Source: Caballeronia sordidicola (GTDB lineage: Bacteria > Pseudomonadota > Gammaproteobacteria > Burkholderiales > Burkholderiaceae). Taken from it: a stretch of 49,649 bases of DNA. The notes beneath the pieces are model-generated. The model was not told the DNA's origin, searched no databases, and worked only from the letters and a program-made list of their open reading frames with translations. Shown piece by piece: positions 9,152 through 17,672 of the stretch; position 1 is the first letter of the stretch; each line of letters starts with the position of its first letter. A program made the position numbers and the translations under genes. Location: NCBI RefSeq assembly GCF_001544455.2, contig NZ_FCOC02000033.1:1-49649 (forward strand), in the 5' to 3' direction.

Positions 9152-9226
9152 ATGTTTCTGAACAAAAAACGGCGTCTGAGCAGCATCGACCGGGGAGCCT
9201 GGCCCTGGCGTCGCTGGTCGCGCTAA
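9152..9226 (+). CDS. trpL: trp operon leader peptide with three tryptophan codons
   Basis: ATG at 9152 opens a 24-codon frame ending in TAA at 9224-9226. Its C-terminus reads AWPWRRWSR, with TGG codons at 9200, 9206 and 9215. Three of the last eight residues are Trp, directly before a terminator-like hairpin and the trp genes, which is the arrangement of a ribosome-mediated attenuator. No good Shine-Dalgarno sequence is seen. The frame is too short for ordinary gene finders. The call rests on composition and position, not on homology. Confidence 0.75.
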   Translation: MFLNKKRRLSSIDRGAWPWRRWSR

Positions 9227-9271
9227 CCTCGCCCGAGGTCCGCTGAAGCGTGTCTTCGGCAACCGTTTTTT
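9182..9271 (+). promoter_or_regulatory. trp attenuator: alternative hairpins and terminator before trpE
   Basis: Three mutually exclusive elements are visible. The 1:2 hairpin pairs CGACC (9187-9191) with GGTCG (9216-9220), plus AGC/GCT outside, and encloses the Trp codons. The 2:3 hairpin is ACCTC (9226-9230) with GAGGT (9235-9239). The terminator pairs GCTGAAG (9242-9248) with CTTCGGC (9254-9260), extended by GGT (9237-9239) with ACC (9262-9264), and is followed by TTTTTT at 9266-9271. GAGGT is shared between the 2:3 stem and the base of the terminator, as needed for switching. About 280 untranslated bases follow before trpE. Folding was done by eye. Confidence 0.7.
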
Positions 9272-9551
9272 GTTTCGCTGCGCACTCCGCGCGCCGATCC
9301 CGCTGACTTGTTTTACCTTTTGATGCCCGGCTCAATGCGCATCACCCGCCGCGCCCGATTTTTCTCTTGCCTCTCGCGCCTCACGGTTTCGTGAACGGCC
9401 TTGAGACCTGATAATCGGACATGCAGCGCGTGAGGCCCCCAGCCGACGCACCAATCCAAGCGGGTTCGCGCCGCGCGGCAGAGTTTCCGCAGCGCCCCAA
9501 TAAGTGCCCGATGTCGCAAAAACCAACGAGCGACACGCAAAGGATCAGAAC

Positions 9552-11048
9552 ATGACCGAACTCGAATTCCAATCGCTGGCGAATGAAGGTTTCAACCGTA
9601 TTCCGATGAGCGCCGAGGCGCTTGCCGACCTCGAAACGCCGCTTTCGCTTTATCTCAAGCTCGCGCAGTCCGAGCGCAATGGCGCTAACTCGTTCCTGCT
9701 GGAATCCGTGGTGGGCGGCGAGCGCTTCGGCCGCTATTCGTTCATCGGCCTGCCGGCGCGCACGATGATCCGCGTGCAGAACGGCGTGTCGGAAGTAGTG
9801 AAAGATGGGCAGGTCATCGAAACGAGCGAAGTTGATCCGCTGACGTTTATCGAAACATTCCAGAAGCGGTTCAAGATCGCCCAACGTCCGGGATTACCGC
9901 GTTTTTGCGGCGGTCTGGCAGGGTATTTCGGCTATGACGCCGTGCGTTATATCGAGAAAAAGCTGGCGCACTCGGCCCCGCGTGACGATCTCGGCTTGCC
10001 GGATATCCAGTTGCTGCTGACCGAGGAAATGGCGGTTATCGACAACCTCGCCGGCAAGCTGTATCTCATTGTCTACGCCGATCCCACCGCGCCCGAGGCC
10101 TATACCAGGGCCAAGCAGCGCCTGCGCGAGTTGCGTGCGCGTTTGCGTACGACCGTGCAGCCGCCGGTAACGTCGGCGAGCGTGCGGACGGAGACGTATC
10201 GCGAGTTTGCGAAAGACGATTATCTGAACGCCGTGAGGAAAGCGAAGGAATATATCGCGGCGGGCGAGTTGATGCAGGTTCAGGTCGGCCAGCGCCTCGT
10301 CAAGCCGTTCCGCGATAACCCGCTTTCGCTGTATCGCGCGTTGCGTTCGCTGAATCCGTCGCCGTATATGTACTACTACAACTTCGGCGGCGAATTTCAC
10401 GTGGTTGGAGCGTCGCCGGAAATTCTGGTGCGCCAGGAAAAGCGCGGCGAAGAACGCATTGTCACCATCCGTCCGCTCGCCGGCACGCGGCCGCGCGGCA
10501 ATACGCCCGAGCGCGACGCCGAACTCGCAACCGAGTTGCTGAACGACCCGAAGGAAGTGGCCGAGCACGTCATGCTGATCGATCTGGCACGAAACGACGT
10601 CGGCCGGATTGCACAGACCGGCTCGGTGATCGTGACGGACAAGCTGGCGATCGAAAAATATTCGCATGTTCAGCACATCGTGAGTTCGGTGGAAGGCAAG
10701 CTGAAACCCGGTACGACGAACTTCGACGTGCTGCGCGCGACCTTCCCCGCCGGCACGCTTTCGGGCGCGCCGAAAGTGCGGGCGATGGAAATCATCGACG
10801 AACTGGAGCCGGTGAAACGCGGCCTGTATGGCGGCGCTTGCGGTTATCTGTCGTTCACGGGCGAAATGGACCTGGCCATCGCAATTCGCACAGGCCTGAT
10901 CCACAAGGGCAATTTGTACGTGCAGGCCGCCGCCGGCGTGGTCGCGGATTCGGTGCCCGAATCCGAATGGCAGGAAACGGAGAACAAGGCGCGTGCGGTT
11001 TTGCGCGCCGCCGAGCAAGTGCAAGACGGCCTCGATAGCGACTTCTGA
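9552..11048 (+). CDS. trpE: anthranilate synthase component I
   Basis: A 498-residue chorismate-binding enzyme. With TrpG it converts chorismate and glutamine to anthranilate. The N-terminal Trp-feedback region includes LLESVVGGERFGRYSFIG, in which the LLES motif is the usual inhibitor site. The C-terminal chorismate domain has IRPLAGTRPRG, DLARNDVGR and the closing QAAAGVVADS. The ATG at 9552 is preceded by AAAGGATC. The frame is open to 9504, but the shorter start matches the ribosome site. It is the first structural gene behind the attenuator and is followed by trpG after 14 bases. Confidence 0.97.
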   Translation: MTELEFQSLANEGFNRIPMSAEALADLETPLSLYLKLAQSERNGANSFLLESVVGGERFGRYSFIGLPARTMIRVQNGVSEVVKDGQVIETSEVDPLTFIETFQKRFKIAQRPGLPRFCGGLAGYFGYDAVRYIEKKLAHSAPRDDLGLPDIQLLLTEEMAVIDNLAGKLYLIVYADPTAPEAYTRAKQRLRELRARLRTTVQPPVTSASVRTETYREFAKDDYLNAVRKAKEYIAAGELMQVQVGQRLVKPFRDNPLSLYRALRSLNPSPYMYYYNFGGEFHVVGASPEILVRQEKRGEERIVTIRPLAGTRPRGNTPERDAELATELLNDPKEVAEHVMLIDLARNDVGRIAQTGSVIVTDKLAIEKYSHVQHIVSSVEGKLKPGTTNFDVLRATFPAGTLSGAPKVRAMEIIDELEPVKRGLYGGACGYLSFTGEMDLAIAIRTGLIHKGNLYVQAAAGVVADSVPESEWQETENKARAVLRAAEQVQDGLDSDF

Positions 11049-11062
11049 TCCGGAGAAAGACC

Positions 11063-11647
11063 ATGCTGCTGATGATCGACAACTACGATTCGTTCACCTA
11101 TAACCTGGTCCAGTATTTCGGCGAACTGGGCGAGGACGTGCGGACGTTCCGCAACGACGAAATTACCCTCAGTGAAATCGCGAAACTGAATCCCGAGCGG
11201 ATTTGCCTTTCGCCTGGACCGAGCAATCCCCAACACGCTGGCATTACGCTCGACGTGCTGCGCGAGTTTTCCGGCCAGATTCCCATTCTTGGCGTGTGCC
11301 TGGGTCATCAGGCCATTGGCGAAGCATTCGGCGGCCGCGTGGTCCGCGCGCAAACCATCATGCACGGCAAGGTCAGCACGATCGAAACGGACTGCCGCGG
11401 CGTGTTTGCCGACTTGCCGAAACATTTTAGTGTGACGCGTTATCACTCGCTCGCGATCGAGCGCGAATCGCTGCCGGATTGCCTGGAAGTATCGGCGTGG
11501 ACGCCCGACGGCGAAATCATGGGCGTGCGTCACAAGGAACTCGCGGTCGAAGGCGTCCAGTTCCACCCGGAATCGATCCTGTCCGAACACGGTCACGCGC
11601 TGCTCGAAAACTTCATCAAGCACGCGAAGCAAGGCGAACGCACGTGA
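11063..11647 (+). CDS. trpG: anthranilate synthase glutamine amidotransferase subunit
   Basis: A 194-residue class I glutamine amidotransferase supplying ammonia to TrpE. The triad is complete: Cys79 in GVCLGHQ, and His168 and Glu170 in QFHPES. It is a stand-alone subunit, not fused to TrpD as in E. coli. In many bacteria such a subunit also serves p-aminobenzoate synthase; no pabB is nearby. Gaps of 14 bases on either side place it firmly in the trp operon. Confidence 0.96.
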   Translation: MLLMIDNYDSFTYNLVQYFGELGEDVRTFRNDEITLSEIAKLNPERICLSPGPSNPQHAGITLDVLREFSGQIPILGVCLGHQAIGEAFGGRVVRAQTIMHGKVSTIETDCRGVFADLPKHFSVTRYHSLAIERESLPDCLEVSAWTPDGEIMGVRHKELAVEGVQFHPESILSEHGHALLENFIKHAKQGERT

Positions 11648-11661
11648 ACCGGGATCAGAAC

Positions 11662-12693
11662 ATGACCATTACGGCCCAGGAAGCGCTGCAACGGACCATT
11701 GAGCATCGCGAGATTTTTCACGATGAAATGCTTCATCTGATGCGCACGATCATGCGCGGCGAGATGTCGCCGGTGATGTCCGCCGCGATCATCACGGGAT
11801 TGCGCGTGAAGAAGGAAACCATCGGCGAGATTGCTGCGGCGGCGACCGTGATGCGCGAATTTGCGAATCACGTGACCGTGCCGGACAGCGAGAATCTCGT
11901 GGATATAGTGGGCACGGGCGGCGACGGATCACACACCTTCAACATCTCGACGGCCACCATGTTCGTGACGGCAGCAGCCGGTGCGAAGGTCGCGAAGCAC
12001 GGAAATCGCGGGGTATCGAGTAAATCGGGCAGCGCGGACGTGCTCGAGGCGCTCGGCGTGAATATCGATCTGCAGCCGGAGCACGTGGCGCAATCCATCG
12101 CTGAAACAGGCATGGGGTTCATGTTCGCGCCGAACCATCATCCGGCCATGAAGAACATTGCGCCGGTGCGTCGGGAACTCGGCGTTCGGACCATCTTCAA
12201 CATTCTCGGGCCGCTGACCAATCCGGCGGGCGCACCGAATCAGTTGATGGGCGTGTTTCACGAGGATCTCGTCGGCATCCAGGTTCGCGTGATGCAGCGT
12301 CTCGGGGCCAAGCACGTGCTGGTCGTGTACGGTAAGGACGGCATGGATGAGGTCTCGCTGGGCGCGGCGACGGTCGTGGGCGAACTGCGCGACGGCGAAG
12401 TGCGCGAGTACGAGATTCATCCCGAGGATTTCGGCTTGCAGATGGTGTCGAACCGGACGCTTAAAGTAGCCGATGCGCAGGAATCGAAAGCCATGCTGCT
12501 TGGCGCGCTCAACAACAAGCCTTGCGTTGCGCGCGAAATCGTCACGCTGAACGCGGGCACGGCGCTGTATGCCGCGAACGTGGCGGAATCGATTGAAGAT
12601 GGCATGCGGCTCGCGAAGGAAGTGATCGCGAACGGTCGGGCGCGTGAAAAAGTCGATGAACTCGTGCGATTCACACAGCAGTTCGCCAAATAA
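11662..12693 (+). CDS. trpD: anthranilate phosphoribosyltransferase
   Basis: A 343-residue enzyme joining anthranilate to PRPP. The PRPP-binding loop GTGGDG is at 84-89, followed by the NISTATMFVTAAAGAKVAKHG region of this family. The frame is open upstream inside trpG, but ATG 11662 has a GGGATC site and gives standard length. The 16 bases covering its ribosome site, start and first codons are identical to those of trpE. Confidence 0.96.
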   Translation: MTITAQEALQRTIEHREIFHDEMLHLMRTIMRGEMSPVMSAAIITGLRVKKETIGEIAAAATVMREFANHVTVPDSENLVDIVGTGGDGSHTFNISTATMFVTAAAGAKVAKHGNRGVSSKSGSADVLEALGVNIDLQPEHVAQSIAETGMGFMFAPNHHPAMKNIAPVRRELGVRTIFNILGPLTNPAGAPNQLMGVFHEDLVGIQVRVMQRLGAKHVLVVYGKDGMDEVSLGAATVVGELRDGEVREYEIHPEDFGLQMVSNRTLKVADAQESKAMLLGALNNKPCVAREIVTLNAGTALYAANVAESIEDGMRLAKEVIANGRAREKVDELVRFTQQFAK

Positions 12694-12704
12694 CGGAACC
12701 CAAC

Positions 12705-13490
12705 ATGAGTGACATTCTCGATCGCATCATCCAGGTCAAGCGCGACGAAATCCGGCTTTCGCAAGAAAGCGTTTCGGTTGAAGAGTTGCGTTTGCAGGCG
12801 AGTGCGCGCGACTCGCGCGACTTTGTCGGTGCCTTGCGCGCCAGGCACGCAGAGGGCAAAGCCGCGGTTATCGCCGAAGTGAAGAAAGCGAGCCCGTCAA
12901 AGGGCGTGCTGCGCGAAAATTTCATCCCCGCCGATATCGCGAAATCATACGAACGGGGCGGCGCCGCGTGTTTGTCGGTGCTGACAGACGTGCAGTTCTT
13001 CAAGGGCAGCGTGGCGTATCTGGAAGAAGCGCGCGCCGCGTGCAGCTTGCCGGTTCTGCGCAAGGACTTCATTGTGGATCCGTATCAAATCCTCGAAGCC
13101 CGCGCGATGGGCGCCGATTGCATCTTGTTGATTGCAGCCGCCCTGCAGCCGGCGCAAATGAGCGATCTCGAAGCGTACGCCCATTCGCTGGGTCTGGCTG
13201 TGCTCGTGGAAGTCCACGATCAGGGCGAGCTCATGCAGGCGCTCACGTTGAAAACACCGCTGATTGGCATAAATAACCGGAACCTCCGCACCTTTGAAAC
13301 GTCGATAGAAACAACCATCGGCATGCTGGAAATGGTGCCGCAAGAGCGTATTGTGGTGACCGAATCCGGCATTTTGTCGCGCGCGGATGTAGAGCGGCTG
13401 CAATCAATGGACGTGCAGACGTTCCTGGTCGGCGAAGCGTTCATGCGCGCCGACGACCCCGGTACCGAACTGGCGCGAATGTTCTTCTGA
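12705..13490 (+). CDS. trpC: indole-3-glycerol phosphate synthase
   Basis: A 261-residue TIM-barrel enzyme closing the indole ring from the carboxyphenylamino-deoxyribulose phosphate intermediate. Glu58 and Lys60 in IAEVKKASPSKG and the later VLRKDFIVDPYQI and IGINNRNL motifs are all present. It is not fused to TrpF, and trpF is not in the window, so the PRA isomerase step is encoded elsewhere (with trpBA in most Burkholderia). It follows trpD by 11 bases. Confidence 0.96.
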   Translation: MSDILDRIIQVKRDEIRLSQESVSVEELRLQASARDSRDFVGALRARHAEGKAAVIAEVKKASPSKGVLRENFIPADIAKSYERGGAACLSVLTDVQFFKGSVAYLEEARAACSLPVLRKDFIVDPYQILEARAMGADCILLIAAALQPAQMSDLEAYAHSLGLAVLVEVHDQGELMQALTLKTPLIGINNRNLRTFETSIETTIGMLEMVPQERIVVTESGILSRADVERLQSMDVQTFLVGEAFMRADDPGTELARMFF

Positions 13491-13511
13491 CGCTGTTGCA
13501 CGGAGTTTATT

Positions 13512-14168
13512 TTGAGTATCGAACGCGAGATCAAGCTGGCGCTGCCAACGTCGAACCATGATGAAATTGCTAAGGATCTGACGAAACGAACCGGTCAGGA
13601 AGGTCAAAAAATCCATCTGACAAACGTTTATTTCGATACCGCCAATCGCGCGCTCGCCAAGGCGAAAAGCGCACTGCGTTTGCGAGGTGCGCCGGGTCAA
13701 TGGCTGCAGACGTACAAGACGGCGGGGGAATCGGCGGATGGAATGCATAGCCGGCACGAATGGGAAATGCCCGTCGCGGGCGAAGCGCTCGAAGTGGACA
13801 AGCTGCTCGAACATTGCGACGACGAGCACGCGCGCAACGCACTCCGTAATGCGGCGCCGGAATTGACGGCACTTTTCCGGACCGATTTCGACCGTGTGAT
13901 CTGGAACGTCGAAATCGACGGCGCGAGAATCGAAGCGGTCCTGGATCTCGGGGAAGTCATCACGGATATCAATGGCGCACGCCGCACCACGCCAATCAGC
14001 GAACTCGAACTCGAACTCAAGTCCGGCGAAGAAGCCGGCCTGACGAACCTCGCCGCCCAGATGCGCGGCGCATTCCTCTACCTCCAGCCCGAAAACGCGA
14101 GCAAGGCGCAACGTGGCTACGAATTGTGCAATCCGAAAGCGGAAGGTTCGAACGGTGGCGTGAAATGA
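13512..14168 (+). CDS. CYTH domain protein (inorganic triphosphatase-like)
   Basis: A 218-residue CYTH/triphosphate-tunnel metalloenzyme protein. The diagnostic ExExK motif is at the extreme N-terminus (Glu4, Glu6, Lys8). Further charged strands follow (LRLRG, LQTYKT, ELELELKSG), which line the tunnel that binds triphosphate and metal. Family members hydrolyse tripolyphosphate or thiamine triphosphate; the substrate here cannot be told. No CHAD domain is attached. The start is TTG at 13512 with CGGAG seven bases ahead; an ATG start would lose the signature. Its stop overlaps the ung ATG. Confidence 0.85.
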   Translation: MSIEREIKLALPTSNHDEIAKDLTKRTGQEGQKIHLTNVYFDTANRALAKAKSALRLRGAPGQWLQTYKTAGESADGMHSRHEWEMPVAGEALEVDKLLEHCDDEHARNALRNAAPELTALFRTDFDRVIWNVEIDGARIEAVLDLGEVITDINGARRTTPISELELELKSGEEAGLTNLAAQMRGAFLYLQPENASKAQRGYELCNPKAEGSNGGVK

Positions 14169-14941
14169 ATCAGGCGTCGTTGTTCGAGGCAGAAGACGCT
14201 TCGAAAAATCACCCGTTCACATCGCTCGAAAGCCAGTTCGCCGCGTTGCCGGCTGATTGGCGCAAGCATCTGAAGGCGTTTATCGGCAGCCCGCATTACG
14301 CCGCGTTATGCGCGTTCGTTGACAATGAACGCGCCGCCGGCAAGACCGTGTATCCCGCCGATGTCTTTCGTGCGCTGCGCCTGACGAGTCCCGCCGACGT
14401 GAAAGTCGTGATCCTCGGACAAGATCCGTATCACGGCGAAGATCGGGGCGCGCCGCAAGCGCATGGTCTGGCGTTTTCCGTGCCGGCGCCGGTTCGGCCG
14501 CCGCCTTCGCTGCGCAATATCTTCAAGGAAATCAGCGCCAGCCTTGGCTTCGCCGCGCCCAATCACGGTTGCCTCGATGCCTGGGCGCAGCAAGGCGTGC
14601 TGCTGCTGAACACGTCGCTGACCGTGGAACGCGATAAAGCCGGCAGCCACGCCAAACGCGGCTGGGAACATTGCACCGACACGCTGATTCACGAACTCGC
14701 GATGCGCCACGAGCATCTCGTGTTCATGCTCTGGGGCGCGCATGCGCAGGCGAAGCGCGGGTTGATTGCGTCGGCGGTGACGGCGGGAAAAGCGCATTGC
14801 GTGCTTGAGGCGCCGCATCCGTCGCCGTTATCGGCGCATCGCGGCTTTTTGGGCTGCGGGCATTTCGCTTCGGCGAATGCTTATCTGGAAGAACATGGAC
14901 GGCCGGTTATCGACTGGCGTTTGCCTGATTTGCCAGACTGA
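14165..14941 (+). CDS. ung: uracil-DNA glycosylase
   Basis: A 258-residue family 1 uracil-DNA glycosylase that removes uracil from DNA in base-excision repair. The water-activating motif GQDPYH is at 85-90 (Asp87), and the DNA-intercalation motif HPSPLS is at 218-223 (His218). The frame is open to 14126, but ATG 14165 overlaps the preceding stop as ATGA and fits the family length. The N-terminal QASLF is the pentapeptide that Ung proteins use to bind the sliding clamp, an interpretation from motif resemblance. Confidence 0.95.
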   Translation: MNQASLFEAEDASKNHPFTSLESQFAALPADWRKHLKAFIGSPHYAALCAFVDNERAAGKTVYPADVFRALRLTSPADVKVVILGQDPYHGEDRGAPQAHGLAFSVPAPVRPPPSLRNIFKEISASLGFAAPNHGCLDAWAQQGVLLLNTSLTVERDKAGSHAKRGWEHCTDTLIHELAMRHEHLVFMLWGAHAQAKRGLIASAVTAGKAHCVLEAPHPSPLSAHRGFLGCGHFASANAYLEEHGRPVIDWRLPDLPD

Positions 14942-14950
14942 AGCGTCAAC

Positions 14951-14990
14951 AAAAAAGCCCGCTATGTCATGAAGACGCGGCGGGCTTTCC
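14951..14990. terminator. bidirectional terminator between ung and azoR
   Basis: AAAGCCCGC (14954-14962) pairs with GCGGGCTTT (14980-14988). On the minus strand the stem is followed by TTTTTTG, a good U-tract for azoR. On the plus strand the tract is only three bases, so termination of ung is weaker. Confidence 0.8.
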
Positions 14991-15014
14991 AGATTTTCAG
15001 CAGCTTAAAACAAC

Positions 15015-15611
15015 TTACAGCGCTGCGATCGAATCCCGCGCCGTAGCCAACGCAGCGCCAGCGGCGTCCGGGCCCATTGCCAGGCCTTCTGCATACACGA
15101 AGCTGACATCGGTCATGCCGAGGAAACCCAGGAACGTCTTCAGATACGGCGTTTGCGAATCGTTCGGCGTGCCGCTGTACTTGCCGCCGCGAGCCGTCAC
15201 CACAATCACCTTCTTGCCCGTCACAAGGCCTTCAGCACCGTTCGCACCGTACTTGAACGTAATGCCGGCGCGTGCAATCCAATCGAAATACGTCTTCAGT
15301 TGCGACGAAATGCCGAAGTTGTACATCGGCGCGGCGATTACAACAATGTCAGCCGCCTGCAATTCGGCGATCAGTGCTTCACTCTTCGCGTGGATCGCGT
15401 TTTGTTCGGCGGTGCGTGCTTCGGCGGGCGTGAAGAACGCGCCCAGCGTGGCGTCATCCAGATGCGGCAGGTTATCCGTGAGAAGGTTGCGAACCACGAG
15501 CTTCGCGCCCGCGTGCGATTGCAGCAGCTTCGCCGATACTTCGTCGGCCAGCAATGTGGATTGAGCGCCTTGCGAGCGGGCAGCGGAATTGATTTGAAGA
15601 ATGGTCGTCAT
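15015..15611 (-). CDS. azoR: FMN-dependent NADH-azoreductase / quinone reductase
   Basis: A 198-residue flavodoxin-like NAD(P)H:quinone or azo reductase, a cytoplasmic FMN dimer that reduces quinones and azo compounds by two electrons. The family features NSAARSQGAQST at the N-terminus, APMYNFGISSQLKTYFDWI around 85-105 and VVTARGGKYS are clear. The open frame extends to 15761 and overlaps the M61 peptidase gene, but the ATG at 15611 has AGGAG six bases ahead. It is the last gene before a strong terminator. Confidence 0.92.
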   Translation of the reverse strand: MTTILQINSAARSQGAQSTLLADEVSAKLLQSHAGAKLVVRNLLTDNLPHLDDATLGAFFTPAEARTAEQNAIHAKSEALIAELQAADIVVIAAPMYNFGISSQLKTYFDWIARAGITFKYGANGAEGLVTGKKVIVVTARGGKYSGTPNDSQTPYLKTFLGFLGMTDVSFVYAEGLAMGPDAAGAALATARDSIAAL

Positions 15612-15757
15612 GACGACTCCTGTCCCTTGTTGAGTGTGAGCGCGGACGCGCTCTGACAGGACGCATTCTTCGTTTTTAATCGATCGGGAAAAAGCTGTGC
15701 ACTCAAGACGGATCGTTGCACTGGTGAAACAATCCGCTTTTTGGTGTCGTCGCCGGG

Positions 15758-17557
15758 TCAACCTTTCAACCAGCGTTCACGCCGTTGCTTCGTTTGGGCG
15801 CTGGAATCGGTGGTTGAAAGGACGTAGCGCGAAACATCCGGCGCGTCGAGTTTGACCTGCGCCACGCGCAATTCGTCGCGACGAAACGCGTGCACTTCGA
15901 CCTTTGCGCCCGGCAAATACCGCGAAAGCAGCGAATCGAGATTCGATCCGGTGACGCGCAAGCCATCGATTGCGACCAGCACATCTCCCGCCGATAAACC
16001 CGCCTTCTGCGCCGCGCTGTTCTCGTGAACGGCCGTGAGCACGCAATCCGCGCCAGTGCGAACCCGCGCGCCAAGCGACGGTTTGCCTGTCGTGCCATTC
16101 GTGGCGATATCGGCGGCGAGTTTGATGCCGAACGGTTCCAGCAGTGTCTCCAGCGGCAAGTCGCGCGTGCCATGGACGCCTTCGCGGAACAGCTTTTTCA
16201 GATCGGCGCCGGTGGCTTCGGCGAACAGCGCTTCAACCTCGCTCTCCTCTATGCCGCGCGCCTTTCCATGATAAAAATCGCGGCCATAGCGCTGCCACAA
16301 AAGACGCATGACGTCGTCAAGCGACTTCCTGCCCGCGGTTTGCGCGCGAATCGACAGGTCAAAGGCAAGCGCGACAAGCGAGCCTTTCTGGTAATAACTG
16401 ACGATGGCGTTCGCCGCGTTCTCATCCTGCCGATAGTATTTGACCCATGCGTCGAACGAGCTTTCCGCGACGGTTTGCTTCAATCGCCCCGAACCGCGCA
16501 ACACGCCGCCGATGGTTTTACCCAGCATCGCGAAATAATCGCTCGCGCTGATCGTGCCGCTGCGCACGAGCATCAGGTCGTCGTAATACGACGTGAATCC
16601 TTCGAACAGCCACAGCAGCGACGTGTAATTTTCCTGCGACAGATCGTATGGCGCGAACGCCACCGGTTTGATGCGCTTTACGTTCCACGTATGGAAATAT
16701 TCGTGGCTGCACAAACCCAGATACGTCTTGTATCCCTCCGTCATCTCCGGCCGTCCGGTAACAGGAAGGTCCGAGCGATTGCAGATCAGCGCCGTCGATG
16801 CACGATGTTCCAGGCCGCCGTACCCATCGCCAACAGCAACGGTCATGAACACATAGCGATCAACGGGCGCCTTCTTCGTGCGCGGTTCGAACAGCGCGAT
16901 CTGCGATTCGCAAATGCGCTTGAGATCGGTTTCGAGACGCCGCATGTCGAGCGCGGCCACGCGGCCCGAAATCACGATGTCGTGCTTCGCGCCGTGGGCA
17001 CTGAACGAACCGAGCGCGAACTCGCCGAGCGTCACGGGATGATCGATCAGCGCATCGTAGTTCGGCGCTTCGTACGCACCGAAGCCAAGGCGTTTCGTGC
17101 CTCGCGCTTCGGGCAGCGCCGTGGCCACGCGCCAGTTTGCATATTGCGCGCCCGAAGGCTTTTGAATATCGACAATGCACGGCGCTTCTGCCTGCCCTTC
17201 CACGGCCAGGAAAACGCTCGTGCCGTTGAAAAAGCCGATGGTGTCATCCAGATGCGCCGCCCGCACCGACAAATCCCAGCCGTAGACCTCGTAACGCAGC
17301 GTGATCGGACCGTCGTGCGGCGCGGTTTGCCACGCATGCTTGTCGGTTTTATCGATGGCGATCTTTCGGCCGGCCGCGTTGAACGCCTGCAGCGTCACAA
17401 TGTTGCGCGCGAACTCGCGGATCATGTAGCTGCCTGGAATCCATACCGGCAGCACGAAGCGCTGGCCGGACGGATCCGGCTCGCTCACGGTCAGCGTCAC
17501 TTCGAACAGATGCGCGGCGGGATTTTTCGGGACGATGGTGTATCGGATGGCGTTCAT
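15758..17557 (-). CDS. M61 family peptidase with C-terminal PDZ domain
   Basis: A 599-residue zinc peptidase of the M61 (glycyl aminopeptidase) family. The N-terminal beta domain (1-210) is followed by the catalytic region with GGLEH at 247-251 and the zinc motif HEYFH at 285-289. A third ligand glutamate is expected in WLFEGFTSYY. A PDZ domain lies near 505-580 (NSAAQKAGLSAGDVLVAIDG). No signal peptide is seen, so a cytoplasmic location is likely. The start is ATG 17557 with AAGGA upstream; the frame is open to 17638. It lies 115 bases downstream of dsbC on the same strand. Confidence 0.9.
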   Translation of the reverse strand: MNAIRYTIVPKNPAAHLFEVTLTVSEPDPSGQRFVLPVWIPGSYMIREFARNIVTLQAFNAAGRKIAIDKTDKHAWQTAPHDGPITLRYEVYGWDLSVRAAHLDDTIGFFNGTSVFLAVEGQAEAPCIVDIQKPSGAQYANWRVATALPEARGTKRLGFGAYEAPNYDALIDHPVTLGEFALGSFSAHGAKHDIVISGRVAALDMRRLETDLKRICESQIALFEPRTKKAPVDRYVFMTVAVGDGYGGLEHRASTALICNRSDLPVTGRPEMTEGYKTYLGLCSHEYFHTWNVKRIKPVAFAPYDLSQENYTSLLWLFEGFTSYYDDLMLVRSGTISASDYFAMLGKTIGGVLRGSGRLKQTVAESSFDAWVKYYRQDENAANAIVSYYQKGSLVALAFDLSIRAQTAGRKSLDDVMRLLWQRYGRDFYHGKARGIEESEVEALFAEATGADLKKLFREGVHGTRDLPLETLLEPFGIKLAADIATNGTTGKPSLGARVRTGADCVLTAVHENSAAQKAGLSAGDVLVAIDGLRVTGSNLDSLLSRYLPGAKVEVHAFRRDELRVAQVKLDAPDVSRYVLSTTDSSAQTKQRRERWLKG

Positions 17558-17672
17558 GCGTCGAAGTCCTTTGTTCTTATCGCCGGCTTGGAGCCGGGCG
17601 CGGGCGGCGATGCCTGCTTGAAAGCGAAAGAGGCGCATCGCGCGCCTCCTTGGTCTGGATCGGCCGCTGATT

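Noticed and set aside
9313..9540. 75-residue minus-strand frame within the trp leader region
   Set aside because: No ribosome site, Arg-rich composition and overlap with the conserved leader argue against a gene.
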